Assembly (NCBI GenBank): GCA_002343075.1
Contig: DDRH01000028.1
Location: 63,719-127,718 of the forward strand
Length of the DNA: 64,000 nt
Source: Phycisphaerales bacterium UBA2421
GTDB taxonomy: Bacteria > Planctomycetota > Phycisphaerae > Tepidisphaerales > Tepidisphaeraceae
Direction: 5' to 3'
Under the pieces are notes generated by a model. It had not been told where the DNA came from. It did no database searches and saw nothing but the letters and a program-made list of their open reading frames with translations. Positions within the stretch are counted from its first letter, which is position 1. Every line of letters starts with the position of its first letter. The position numbers and the translations under genes are program-made. Shown in pieces: positions 17,560-26,143 of the stretch.

Positions 17560-18513
17560 ATGTCTCGTTCGCCGAAGTTCGCCACCCTCGTCGCCGTCGG
17601 CCCGGGGCCTGCGGAGATTGACCGTGTCGCCGACCTGGTGGATGCGATCGCTCACTGCGAACTCGGACCCAGCTACTTCGTGATGGTGGATGACGCGCGA
17701 TGCGCCCGCGACCTGACGCGCGAAGTGCGCTTTCCCATCACCATCTCCCCGGTGAGCATCTGGCACGACCGATCCGCCCAACACACTGGCTACAGCCGCG
17801 GCAAGGGCATCTGCAGTGTGATTCTCACGGGTCTCTCATGGATCGCTCGACACGCTGACGACGCAAAGTTTGTGCTTAAGATGGATACCGACGCGCTGGC
17901 GATCGCGCCATTCGCCGAAAGAGTCGCCGCCCGCCTCGCCGCCGACCCGCGCGTCGGAATGCTCGGCGCGCACACTATCACCCCCAATGGCACCCCCCGC
18001 GACACTTCCCGAGGTGCCGAAACGATCCGTGCGATTCATCGCCCGCCGATCCCCTGGCTCCGACCGCGGCGCGCCTGTCGAGTATTGCGCGACCGCCTTA
18101 CCGGCGGCAGGCTGAAGCCCATTCGCACCGCGATCTCCGCAGCACGGCAGAACGGCTACGCCTACGGCGAACACTGCCTTGGCGGCGCATACGCATTGGC
18201 TGGCGAACTCGTGCGCCGGATGCACTCGTCGGGACACCTCGATCAACCGCAAGCCTGGCTCAATATCGATAGCCCGGAAGATGTGATGATGGGTATGTAT
18301 ACCCGCGCTGTCGGTCTGACCTTGGCCAACTGTGTCGATTCCGGCGATGTGTTCGGCGTGCGCCACGAGGGGTTGCCCTTCATGCCACAGGAATGTATCT
18401 CCCGAGGCTATGGCATCATTCATGCCGTGAAGAACGATCCCCGCATCAGCGAGCGCGAGATCCGCTCACACTTTGCAGCACTTCGAAAGAGCCGCCGCGG
18501 CGTGGCGGCGTAA
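17560..18513 (+). CDS. GT-A-like putative glycosyltransferase
   Basis: A 317-residue soluble protein that I can place only by fold hints. VLKMDTDALAI (residues about 104-114) looks like the DxD metal site of GT-A glycosyltransferases. It is preceded by a nucleotide-binding-like N-terminus (FATLVAVGPGPAEIDR and YFVMVDDAR), and GGAYALAGELVRRM followed by SPEDVMMGMY resembles the acceptor-side motif (ED base) of several GT families. There is no signal peptide or membrane segment. It sits between ribH and nusB, which breaks the usual adjacency of those genes. A sugar-transfer role is a guess from motifs. Confidence 0.5.
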   Translation: MSRSPKFATLVAVGPGPAEIDRVADLVDAIAHCELGPSYFVMVDDARCARDLTREVRFPITISPVSIWHDRSAQHTGYSRGKGICSVILTGLSWIARHADDAKFVLKMDTDALAIAPFAERVAARLAADPRVGMLGAHTITPNGTPRDTSRGAETIRAIHRPPIPWLRPRRACRVLRDRLTGGRLKPIRTAISAARQNGYAYGEHCLGGAYALAGELVRRMHSSGHLDQPQAWLNIDSPEDVMMGMYTRAVGLTLANCVDSGDVFGVRHEGLPFMPQECISRGYGIIHAVKNDPRISEREIRSHFAALRKSRRGVAA

Positions 18514-18633
18514 CCTCTCCCAGCATTCCTGCGTGAGTCTGACGTTTGCTCGCACGGTCGGCGGAACATGGCCTGGGCGGTTGTTCGGGCGTCGATGCTG
18601 CAAGTTGAGCATACACCGCCTATACTGCTGCTC

Positions 18634-19080
18634 GTGAGACCGGAGCACAAAAGTCGTGAAGTGGCGCTGCAGATTCTCTTTGTCTGGGACTCTGCCGGGG
18701 CTGACGAGGATGCCATCGCCATTCAGATTGCCGAAGAATACAGCGGCAATGCTGACATTCGATCGCGCGCCATCGAAATGGCACGTGGCACCTGGATCCA
18801 GCGGGAAATGCTCGACCGGCGGATCGAACTCATCGCCCCGCAATGGCCCCCGCGGCGGCAACCGGCGGTCGATCGCAGCATCATCCGCCTTGCCGGCTAC
18901 GAAATGACCGCTACAAAAACCCCGGCGAAAGTGGTGATCGACGAGGCGATCGAGCTGGCAAAGCACTATTCAACTGAAAACTCGGCGAGTTTCATCAACG
19001 GCGTGCTCGATGCGCTGCTGAAAGAACATCAATCCTTAACCGGCACGGAAGCGTCCGGCCGCGAAGGCGCGGAATCGTAG
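18634..19080 (+). CDS. nusB: Transcription antitermination factor NusB
   Basis: The 148-residue all-helical protein matches NusB, which with NusE/S10 binds boxA RNA in antitermination complexes on rRNA operons. The family start SREVALQILFVWD is present, as are RRQPAVDRSIIRLAGYEM and TPAKVVIDEAIELAKHYSTENSASFINGVLD, split here by no frame change; the last is the NusB signature. I chose the GTG at 18634 because homologues begin just before the SRE.AL helix. An ATG at 18568 would add 22 unlikely residues. It precedes ftsY on the same strand. Confidence 0.88.
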   Translation: MRPEHKSREVALQILFVWDSAGADEDAIAIQIAEEYSGNADIRSRAIEMARGTWIQREMLDRRIELIAPQWPPRRQPAVDRSIIRLAGYEMTATKTPAKVVIDEAIELAKHYSTENSASFINGVLDALLKEHQSLTGTEASGREGAES

Positions 19081-19126
19081 CCGCGACTCTGCCTCTCGTG
19101 TCCGTTGTCTACGATCCGTAACGAAA

Positions 19127-20068
19127 ATGGGTTTCTTTTCCAAAACACTCGACAAGCTCAAGACCGCACTCACCAAGACCAAGGAGGTGCTTACCACCGA
19201 CGTGCGCACGTTGTTCGTGCCCGGGCGGTCGATCGATGACGCCTTTCTGGATGAGATGGAAGAAAAGCTCATCCGCGCAGACATGGGCGTGAAACGCGTG
19301 CAGCTTCTAAAGACGGCGGTCCGCGATAGCTGGAAAGCGGGGAAGATCAAGAATGCCGAGCAGGCAGAAGGCGTGGTGCGGGAGCAACTTCTATCCCTCT
19401 TTCCCGCCGAGGCGAGCGAATTGACGCTTGCTTCCGTCGGCCCCACTGTAATCCTCGTTGCGGGGATCAACGGCGCGGGCAAAACCACTTCCATCGCCAA
19501 ACTCGCCTGGATTCTTAAGAATCAGATGAACAAGCGGGTAATGGTCTGCGCCAGCGACACCTTCCGCGCCGCGGCGGTCGATCAGTTGGCGACGTGGGCC
19601 GACCGCATCGGCGTCGATATCGTCAAACACAAGCAAGGCGCCGACCCGGCAGCGGTGGCATACGATGCCTGCGAGGCCGCTAAGTCGCGCGGGGTGGATG
19701 TGCTCATCGTCGATACCGCGGGGCGCCTGCATACCCAACAGCATCTGATGGCCGAACTGACGAAGATTCGCAACGTCGTTGCAAAAAAGATCGATGGCGC
19801 GCCCCACGAGGTGTTGCTGGTGCTGGACGCCACGACCGGGCAGAACGGCGTGTTGCAGGCCCGCAACTTCGGAGCGGCAATCGACGTGAGCGGCATTATC
19901 CTCGCAAAACTGGACGGAACCGCCAAAGGCGGCGTAGTGATTGCGATCAAAGATCAGCTCGATATCCCCGTCAAGTTTATCGGGCTTGGCGAGACGCCGC
20001 AGGATATCGAGACATTTGACGGAACCCGCTTTGTCGGGGCGCTGTTTGACGAGCCAAAATCGGTCTGA
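19127..20068 (+). CDS. ftsY: Signal recognition particle receptor FtsY
   Basis: A 313-residue SRP GTPase that docks ribosome-SRP complexes at the membrane. It has a short N-domain (residues 1-100, with FLDEMEEKLIRADMGV) and the full G-domain: G1 GINGAGKTT (113-121), DTFRAAAVDQL, G3 DTAGRLHTQ near 197, the TKLD-equivalent AKLDGTAKGG near 258, and the closing FIGLGETPQDIETFDG. The long acidic A-domain of E. coli FtsY is missing, as in many bacteria. It lies 46 bases after nusB. Confidence 0.96.
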   Translation: MGFFSKTLDKLKTALTKTKEVLTTDVRTLFVPGRSIDDAFLDEMEEKLIRADMGVKRVQLLKTAVRDSWKAGKIKNAEQAEGVVREQLLSLFPAEASELTLASVGPTVILVAGINGAGKTTSIAKLAWILKNQMNKRVMVCASDTFRAAAVDQLATWADRIGVDIVKHKQGADPAAVAYDACEAAKSRGVDVLIVDTAGRLHTQQHLMAELTKIRNVVAKKIDGAPHEVLLVLDATTGQNGVLQARNFGAAIDVSGIILAKLDGTAKGGVVIAIKDQLDIPVKFIGLGETPQDIETFDGTRFVGALFDEPKSV

Positions 20069-20182
20069 CCCAGGATTTTGCGGTTCGGACGGTTTCCATT
20101 AGACTGAATTTCATAATTTGGTGTTTGCCGGATGATGCTTTTAGCCGATTCCATTAATAAACCGAGCGGGGAAGTACGCGAC

Positions 20183-20848
20183 ATGCCGTACCGGGCGGGA
20201 AATTCGCCGGACGATATGCCCCATAAACCAAAAATATTCATCGTTGACGACGACCCGGATATCATCCGGCTCTTCGAAAGTTCCCTGCAATCAATGGGAA
20301 CGCCGATTCACTCATTCGCATCGGCCGAGGATTTTCTGGCCGCCGTTAAGCCGAAGGATTTTGGGTGCCTTATTCTCGATCTCGCCCTGCCCAACATGAG
20401 CGGCACCGAGTTGCAGAGGATGCTGGTGGAAGCCGGCACCGAACTAAAAATCGTCATCGTGTCGGGTTTTGCGGACGTACCGTCGGTGGTGCAGGCATTT
20501 CGAGCCGGCGCGGTGGATGTGATCCAGAAGCCGATCGGCCGCGATTCCATCCGCGAGGCTGTTCGACGCGCGATGGCCAAGGCGCAGGCAGATCACGAGT
20601 TTCGCCTGAAGCGCGACGCAGCCGTCGAGATCATCGACCGGCTCTCTCCGCGTGAAAAGGAAGTCCTGGCGCGATTGGTCGCCGGCCGAGCCAATAAGCA
20701 GGCCGCGGTTGACCTGGAACTAAGCGTTCGCACGGTTGAAGTGCATCGGGCGCACATTATGGCCAAACTGAGCGTACGGAGCTTTGCCGAAGCCATGCAC
20801 CTCTGGCTCCTGGCCCAGTCCGAACCGCGGACGGGCAAGACAAACTGA
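20183..20848 (+). CDS. FixJ/TodR-like two-component response regulator
   Basis: The 221-residue protein has a receiver domain (about residues 15-130 from this start) with the pocket FIVDDD, the phospho-acceptor Asp66 in LILDLALPN, and a Lys in IQKPIG. A LuxR/FixJ-type helix-turn-helix follows: LSPREKEVLARLVAGRANKQAAVDL, then SVRTVEVHRAHIM. FixJ-type regulators activate target genes when phosphorylated. No kinase is adjacent. I chose the ATG at 20183 because GGGGAAG lies eight bases before it; an ATG at 20132 is also possible. Confidence 0.85.
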   Translation: MPYRAGNSPDDMPHKPKIFIVDDDPDIIRLFESSLQSMGTPIHSFASAEDFLAAVKPKDFGCLILDLALPNMSGTELQRMLVEAGTELKIVIVSGFADVPSVVQAFRAGAVDVIQKPIGRDSIREAVRRAMAKAQADHEFRLKRDAAVEIIDRLSPREKEVLARLVAGRANKQAAVDLELSVRTVEVHRAHIMAKLSVRSFAEAMHLWLLAQSEPRTGKTN

Positions 20849-20896
20849 CCCGCCCGCACATTCACGCTCATCACGCGCAATCGCCACCCGCCACGA

Positions 20897-23002
20897 TCAC
20901 CCAACCGTGAGCGTCTTCAGATATTCTTCAAATGATGCGCGTTGCTGCTCCAGAAGCTCAGCCAGCCGATCGCGCTCGGTCTGCATCTGTTCGATTTGCG
21001 TTTCCTGCTCGTTGAGCTTCTTCAACAACCGAGTGTAGTACTCGCTCTTATTCTCGACTGTGCGCATGTTTTCCCGAATCCGATTCTGTTCGTTGGTAAC
21101 GGTGCCCAGCCGCTGACCAAGCTCGTTAATCTGCCGTTGCGTGGTGTTCATGGACCTTTTGAACTCGGCAGCCTTGACCAGTGCATCGCGAACCTCTTTG
21201 CTGATTTCGCCCGACCGGCTGTAGGCCAACACCTGCTCCACATCCATAGGCAGAATTGTCACCGACTCGGTAGCCACCAGTTCTTCTTTCACCGTCAGGA
21301 AAGCGCCTTTGCCCGCTTCCACAGGCGTCTTGAACCGGTAAAGCGTCTCGGTCGATTCTTCGGGTTTCGGGGAATCGATCAGCTTCCAGCCCTGCCGCAA
21401 CGGATGCTCGACGAGCAACGTCTTGTCTTTATCGGCCTTATTCTCGGCTAGGTAGGTCTGCGTGCTCACATATTTCCGCTGGACATGCAAAATGCCTTCG
21501 CTGATCTTTCCACTCATGACACTGTTGGTGCTGCTATTCTTGGTTGAGTCAACGCGCATCTGCAGATCGATGCCATACGAAAGGAGCCGCTGCTGCCCGG
21601 GCGGGACATTGTCAATCTGCGCGTCGCCGGCGTAGGTCCCCGCTTCGAGCACGGTAATGGGACCGGTGAGGAGGTGTTTGTCGGTGGAATTGGTCAGCCG
21701 GGCACCGTTAAGCGGGTTTTTCTGGAGCACCTGCGCGTTATAGATAGAGAGTTTTTCGACGGTGACCTCATCAGTGACGATCGGCAGCATCGCCGACTTC
21801 TGACGAGCCAATGAGACACTGTCGACGGTGTAGCTGAACAGTTCCCCGACCTTCTCCGCGGTCGCGACGGACCTGACGGATGATGTGGCATCGATCCGGG
21901 TGCCCGCGGACTGCTCGAATGAGTCTGCCGCGAGTCCAGACATGGCGGCGGCCGGTGCCTCCGGTCGCGACATAAACGTTCCACCGAGCGCGAGGTTGCG
22001 CCGTCGATTCGCCCCTTCGGCCTTCGCTATTGAATCCTGCCCCATTGCCTCGTCATACATCTGCGGTTTCAAGCTCGCGTAAAGCTCCGGCTGCACCACG
22101 GGCCTTGGAATGTACAACGGCGAGTACAAATCCATCACAAAGCTGATTGGCCGCCCGGAAACAAGGCTCAGGTTCACGTCTTTCCAGTCATTATCTGTCT
22201 GATTTTCAACGATGGCCCACCCTTGCAAAATCGGTTTTGTATCCTGCTCGCCCAGAACAAGCCGGTACGACGTCTTCCACACCGGCGTTTCCACCACATA
22301 GCCGATTCGTACCCTGCGGGCATCTTTGCCGGCAAAGTTGATCGTCACCGGTTTCTTGTCCTGATCGCGAGACTGCGCCAAAGCCGACAGTGCCTTGGCC
22401 AACTCTTCCTGCAGGCCCGCGTCTTCCAGTCGAAGGTCGGAGAGGGCGTCAAGCTCGATCGACTTGATCGTCGCCCCGTTCAGAAGGTTGAGCACATGAC
22501 GTTCGACTGTCTGCTCTTTCACAACGAGCGTCTTAGCTTCAACCCCCAGGATCGTCCCCGCGGCGCTCTCCCCGCCGAACTTTACTGTGACATTGGCGCC
22601 CCGAAGCTGATTGAGCAACTGCGCCAGCGACGGGTTGCCGGTGATGTCGACTTGGAAACTGCGGAGCGTCTTTTCCACCGGGTCAAGCGAAGGATAAGTG
22701 ACTGTGGAAACCGTCCCGCCGTCCATGTCCTGCAGAATGAGCGACTTGAGAATGTCGTTAATCTGCGCCGCTTTGAAGCGCAGCTCAGTTGCCCCATCGC
22801 CAAACACCTGCCCGCTGTGCTCAAAATAGCCCACGCCGGAGGAGAAGAGTACGACCTGGCTAACCGGGACTTCCTGTGTTTCGGGTGCCGGTTGCACGAC
22901 GGGTTGATTGTTTGGTTGACCTTTTGCCATATCAGAACCGTATCCAACGCCTGCAACGGCGAGTGCGAGAATGATGGAACGCGAGAAAGAACGCGAGTTC
23001 AT
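20897..23002 (-). CDS. Secreted DUF4139-like protein
   Basis: The 701-residue protein has a signal peptide (SIILALAVAGVGYGSDMAKG, about residues 7-26). A DUF4139-like arrangement follows: VVLFSSGVGYFEHSGQV, ILKSLILQDMDGG, KPVTINFAGKDARRVRIGY, then ETPVWKTSYRLVLG and ENQTDNDWKDVNLSLVSGRP, which are the most family-like blocks. The C-terminal 110 residues are a long coiled coil (QRQINELGQRLGTV through ETQIEQMQTERDRLAELLE). DUF4139 proteins are poorly understood envelope proteins; some eukaryotic relatives are called mucoidy inhibitor-like. GGAGGT seven bases before the ATG at 23002 fixes the start. Confidence 0.7.
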   Translation of the reverse strand: MNSRSFSRSIILALAVAGVGYGSDMAKGQPNNQPVVQPAPETQEVPVSQVVLFSSGVGYFEHSGQVFGDGATELRFKAAQINDILKSLILQDMDGGTVSTVTYPSLDPVEKTLRSFQVDITGNPSLAQLLNQLRGANVTVKFGGESAAGTILGVEAKTLVVKEQTVERHVLNLLNGATIKSIELDALSDLRLEDAGLQEELAKALSALAQSRDQDKKPVTINFAGKDARRVRIGYVVETPVWKTSYRLVLGEQDTKPILQGWAIVENQTDNDWKDVNLSLVSGRPISFVMDLYSPLYIPRPVVQPELYASLKPQMYDEAMGQDSIAKAEGANRRRNLALGGTFMSRPEAPAAAMSGLAADSFEQSAGTRIDATSSVRSVATAEKVGELFSYTVDSVSLARQKSAMLPIVTDEVTVEKLSIYNAQVLQKNPLNGARLTNSTDKHLLTGPITVLEAGTYAGDAQIDNVPPGQQRLLSYGIDLQMRVDSTKNSSTNSVMSGKISEGILHVQRKYVSTQTYLAENKADKDKTLLVEHPLRQGWKLIDSPKPEESTETLYRFKTPVEAGKGAFLTVKEELVATESVTILPMDVEQVLAYSRSGEISKEVRDALVKAAEFKRSMNTTQRQINELGQRLGTVTNEQNRIRENMRTVENKSEYYTRLLKKLNEQETQIEQMQTERDRLAELLEQQRASFEEYLKTLTVG

Positions 23003-23588
23003 AAGACCTCCAGTGTGCCGCAATGCAGGGATGATGTTACCCATAAGCGACTGAGACGACGAACCTGCCGAAAAGTTCGCCGGTAAACTCGCAAGCAGTT
23101 CCGCCGTTGGGACTCGGCTTTAGGGAGCCGAGTCGGGTTGGTCGTTTCCGCAGTTTGACCCCGGCATACGAGATAATACGGGCCGCTTCGACTTTTCTGC
23201 AGTAATTGACAGCGGGCTGCTATTCAAGAATGCGTAAAACGATGGAAGCTTTCTGTATCTTCCGGCGTCTGATGTGAGTACGATAGGGTCGAATTTGAAG
23301 ATTGCTTGCCAGCAAGGCTGCACTTGCTGGAAGTCTGGTCGATGTGGCGGACACGGGCGGCGCTTGAGCCGTTGCCGAGCTTGGGTCCGGTGCTTTATTC
23401 AGACAAGTTTCTCACAATTCTCGGTTGGCGATGGCTGAACCCGCCATCATTTTACTTTTATTTTCGCTCCCGGTTGCCAACTGAGGGTGAAGTGAGTGAC
23501 AAACCTGTGTACAGCCCCCGACGGTCGGCAAGCCACGCCGATCGTCGGCCATGTTGCCAGTCCTCAAAATCTACCCTCCCGCCGAGTT
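23003..23588. other. Intergenic stretch with two hairpins
   Basis: These 586 bases separate two minus-strand genes. I find no gene I would support; a 96-codon plus-strand frame at 23306-23596 has no ribosome site and an implausible product. Two hairpins stand out. A perfect 9-bp stem with a six-base loop (GACTCGGCT / AGCCGAGTC) is at 23111-23134. A 12-bp stem at 23518-23548 lies just behind the kelch surface protein gene. Confidence 0.5.
23518..23548 (-). terminator. Hairpin behind the kelch surface protein gene
   Basis: A 12-bp stem with one mismatch (CCGACGGTCGGC at 23518-23529, GCCGATCGTCGG at 23537-23548) encloses seven bases, 40 bases after the stop codon of the minus-strand gene. There is no U-run on the minus-strand side, so it may be a weak or factor-assisted terminator or an RNA 3'-end stabiliser. 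Confidence 0.4.
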
Positions 23589-25514
23589 CTAGATAAAGGC
23601 GCCGATCCATGTGTCGGCACGGAAGCCCGATCCACCAGTGCTCATGATGATCGTATCGCCGAGGCTCGCCGCAATGCCCGCGGTGATGTTCTTGGGCAGA
23701 TTGGTGAGCGTGCTCCATGAGTTGGTCGCCGGGTTGTAGGCCTCGACCTTGTTAAGCGTCGCCCCGGTAATCTCACCACCAATGATGATGATGCGCCCCT
23801 TGTGCGCGATGGTCGACGCATTGGCATGACTCCGCGCGCTGGTGAGCGATTTCACGCTGGTCCATGTGTTGGTTGACGGGTTGTATCGGAAGACGTCGCT
23901 CTTAAACACGCTTGACGCGTCCTGACCGGTCTGCCCACCGACGGCGTAAATCAGACCATCGAGCGCCACCGCACCGAAGTGATTTCGCGCTGCTGGCATC
24001 GATGCCTTCGTTGCCCAGCCGGCGGCGGTGTTGTCGAGATTGAGCGACCAGTGCTCGGCCTTGTCTTTGCGCGCCGCGTCGCTGCCTCCGAAGAAGTGAA
24101 GCGTGCGGCCGATGAGCACCATCTGCCCGCTGCCCCGCGCCTGAGGCAGATTGGGCAGCGTGCTCCAGGAATCGTTGCTGCTGTCGTAAACAAAGGCCTT
24201 GTTGGTCGCGAACGCCTGCGGGCCGGTCGGGCCTTGCGCGCCGGGGGGATAGCCGCCGGCGACGTACATGAATCGGTCGTCCTGCGCCGTCGCAGCATGG
24301 GTGAGCTCCAGTGGCGCGTCATTCAGTTGCGTCCATTGGTTTGTCGCGGGGTTGTAGACATGCGCCACTTTACTCGGACGATACTGAGAATTGAGATACC
24401 CGCCGAAAGTATAGAATTTGCCGTTAAACACCGCACCGAACCCCTCGGCGCGAGCCACCGGATTGTTTGCCTTGGTCGTCCACTTCAGTGTGCCCAATGC
24501 CGGGTTGGGAGTGGGCGTCGGAGCGGTATCATTGTCGGCGATGGTAATGGTCGCCGATGAGTTGAACGCGTTGCTGTAGTCCATCGCGGTGGTGAGCGCG
24601 ATCGAGACTGTTTCATTGCTTTCCACGAGCGTGTCATCGATCGGACTGACGAGAATGCTGGTTGTGGCACTCCCCGCAGCGAAGATTGCCTGCCCGCTGA
24701 GCAGAGTATAGTCGCTGCCGTTGGTGGCCGTCCCGCTGACTGCATAGTTGACGATGAGGCTGCCCGCAGTTGAGCCAGTGCGCGAGAGGGTGAACGTCCC
24801 CGGATTGTTCGATTCCCCCGCCGACGCATCACTTGCGGCAACACTCACCACCGGCAGTCGGTTGGACCCGCCGACAATCTCAACAAACGCAATCTTGTTG
24901 TTCTTCGCGCCCGTCGCATTGCTGATGGTAAGCCGGCCGTCGGTCACATTGACAGTAACGGTTCCTTCGGCAAACCGATTGGAAGTCGTCGGCGTGGCGT
25001 TAACCGCGAGCGTCCCCTCGACATTCACTTTGAACACGCTGTCAAAGTAGCCCGGATCGCCCGCGACGACGCGCACGGTGTATTGCCCGTTGGGCACCGC
25101 AAACTCCCAGGAGTAGTTTGCCCCGTTCTTCTGAAAATGGTGAAACGTGTCGTATCGCTGATCGTCGAGTTGATTGCGGTCGCGACCGTCGCGGTTGTCC
25201 GCCGACCAGCCGTAGGTGAGGCCATTGCTGCGCAGGCCGTAAGGCGCGCCGGTGTCGACACGGTGAAAATCGGGCACTGGAGTCGAGCCATCCGGCTGAA
25301 AGCTGAAGCGGCGCACGAACGCCGGCGTCGACTGCGCCGTCGGGGTGTCCGTCGACGTTAAAAGCCCCATCGTCGCCGCCACGGCGCGCTCAACGTAGGC
25401 TTCGCGCGCCATCGCTTCTGCGTCGCCGAAGTGATCGGCGCAAAAGAGCGAACGCGTTTCGAGCAGTTCGACAATCCGTGCAATTGACTTCGCCCGTGTG
25501 ACTAACTTCTTCAT
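23589..25514 (-). CDS. Planctomycete surface protein: sorting motif, malectin-like, Calx-beta and kelch repeats
   Basis: A 641-residue secreted or surface protein. Residues 14-26 (RIVELLETRSLFC) match the short N-terminal motif planctomycetes use in place of a normal signal peptide start. A malectin-like carbohydrate-binding domain follows (about residues 65-225; YSWEFAVPNGQYTVRVVAGDP and KIAFVEIVGG). A Calx-beta domain comes next (about 235-325; AGESNNPGTFTLSRTG and IDDTLVESNETVSIAL). At least five kelch blades fill the rest (FGAVFNGKFYTFGGY, RFMYVAGGYPPG, GRTLHFFGGSD, DGLIYAVGGQ, KGRIIIIGGE). The parts suggest binding to sugars or other surface partners. No enzyme domain is seen. Confidence 0.82.
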   Translation of the reverse strand: MKKLVTRAKSIARIVELLETRSLFCADHFGDAEAMAREAYVERAVAATMGLLTSTDTPTAQSTPAFVRRFSFQPDGSTPVPDFHRVDTGAPYGLRSNGLTYGWSADNRDGRDRNQLDDQRYDTFHHFQKNGANYSWEFAVPNGQYTVRVVAGDPGYFDSVFKVNVEGTLAVNATPTTSNRFAEGTVTVNVTDGRLTISNATGAKNNKIAFVEIVGGSNRLPVVSVAASDASAGESNNPGTFTLSRTGSTAGSLIVNYAVSGTATNGSDYTLLSGQAIFAAGSATTSILVSPIDDTLVESNETVSIALTTAMDYSNAFNSSATITIADNDTAPTPTPNPALGTLKWTTKANNPVARAEGFGAVFNGKFYTFGGYLNSQYRPSKVAHVYNPATNQWTQLNDAPLELTHAATAQDDRFMYVAGGYPPGAQGPTGPQAFATNKAFVYDSSNDSWSTLPNLPQARGSGQMVLIGRTLHFFGGSDAARKDKAEHWSLNLDNTAAGWATKASMPAARNHFGAVALDGLIYAVGGQTGQDASSVFKSDVFRYNPSTNTWTSVKSLTSARSHANASTIAHKGRIIIIGGEITGATLNKVEAYNPATNSWSTLTNLPKNITAGIAASLGDTIIMSTGGSGFRADTWIGAFI

Positions 25515-25703
25515 GGTGATGCCTCAGTACAATCCGGCTAGCCAGAAGATTACCCCATGAATGGTCGCCCGGCGATTGAATTCAGCGAATGCAAGTCGGT
25601 TCGATTGCTGAAATCCGCGTCCGGAAAATAGCGCCGGCGTGACGCCGCCCACACAATAACACGGCGCCGGGAGGGGGAAGTCCCATAAACCACTGAAGCA
25701 GCA

Positions 25704-25967
25704 TTACTTAGAGTTTTCTTCCGGCAGTTCGTCGAATCGTCGTGGCGTGTTTGTTGATCCAGATCGAAAGAGGAGCCGTGACGACGTACCTTCGAGTGAA
25801 ACCCAGCGCTCATCGGCAACCGGCAGAGTGAATTCCCGCGCCGGCGACCCCGCTGCCGCTACCGTATTGCGCAAAACTGGCGCGCGGAACACTACAATCG
25901 AGAAAGAAAATACGAACAACGCAACAGCGGCGACGAGTCCGCAACGGGCGACCAATCGAGACGGCAT
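25704..25967 (-). CDS. Small membrane protein of unknown function
   Basis: An 87-residue protein with a single hydrophobic segment near the start (CGLVAAVALFVFSFSIVVF, residues 9-27) followed by a short polar domain. It could be a bitopic membrane protein or an exported protein with an uncleaved signal. GGTGGAGAAG precedes the ATG at 25967 at a good distance. I do not recognise the family. It lies between the kelch protein gene and the M24 peptidase gene, all on the minus strand, but gaps of about 180 bases on each side do not suggest a tight operon. Confidence 0.5.
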   Translation of the reverse strand: MPSRLVARCGLVAAVALFVFSFSIVVFRAPVLRNTVAAAGSPAREFTLPVADERWVSLEGTSSRLLFRSGSTNTPRRFDELPEENSK

Positions 25968-26143
25968 GACGCACTTCTCCACCTCTCCATTCGATGCGCC
26001 TCCAACGCAAAGAATGGACCTGAAAAATACCCACGATCGACCCGCAAGCAATCAGTAAATTCCGCAATTCAGATTAAGATTGGTCCGATATTCTTCGCAA
26101 CCTGCACATGCTCCCAAGAGAGCAACGACCAGACGAGGCCGGC

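Noticed and set aside
22223..23086. A 287-codon plus-strand open frame
   Set aside because: It is antisense to the DUF4139-like gene and lacks a ribosome site and any motif.
23306..23596. A 96-codon plus-strand frame in the gap before the kelch gene
   Set aside because: No ribosome site, unlikely composition, and it runs into the coding end of the opposite gene.
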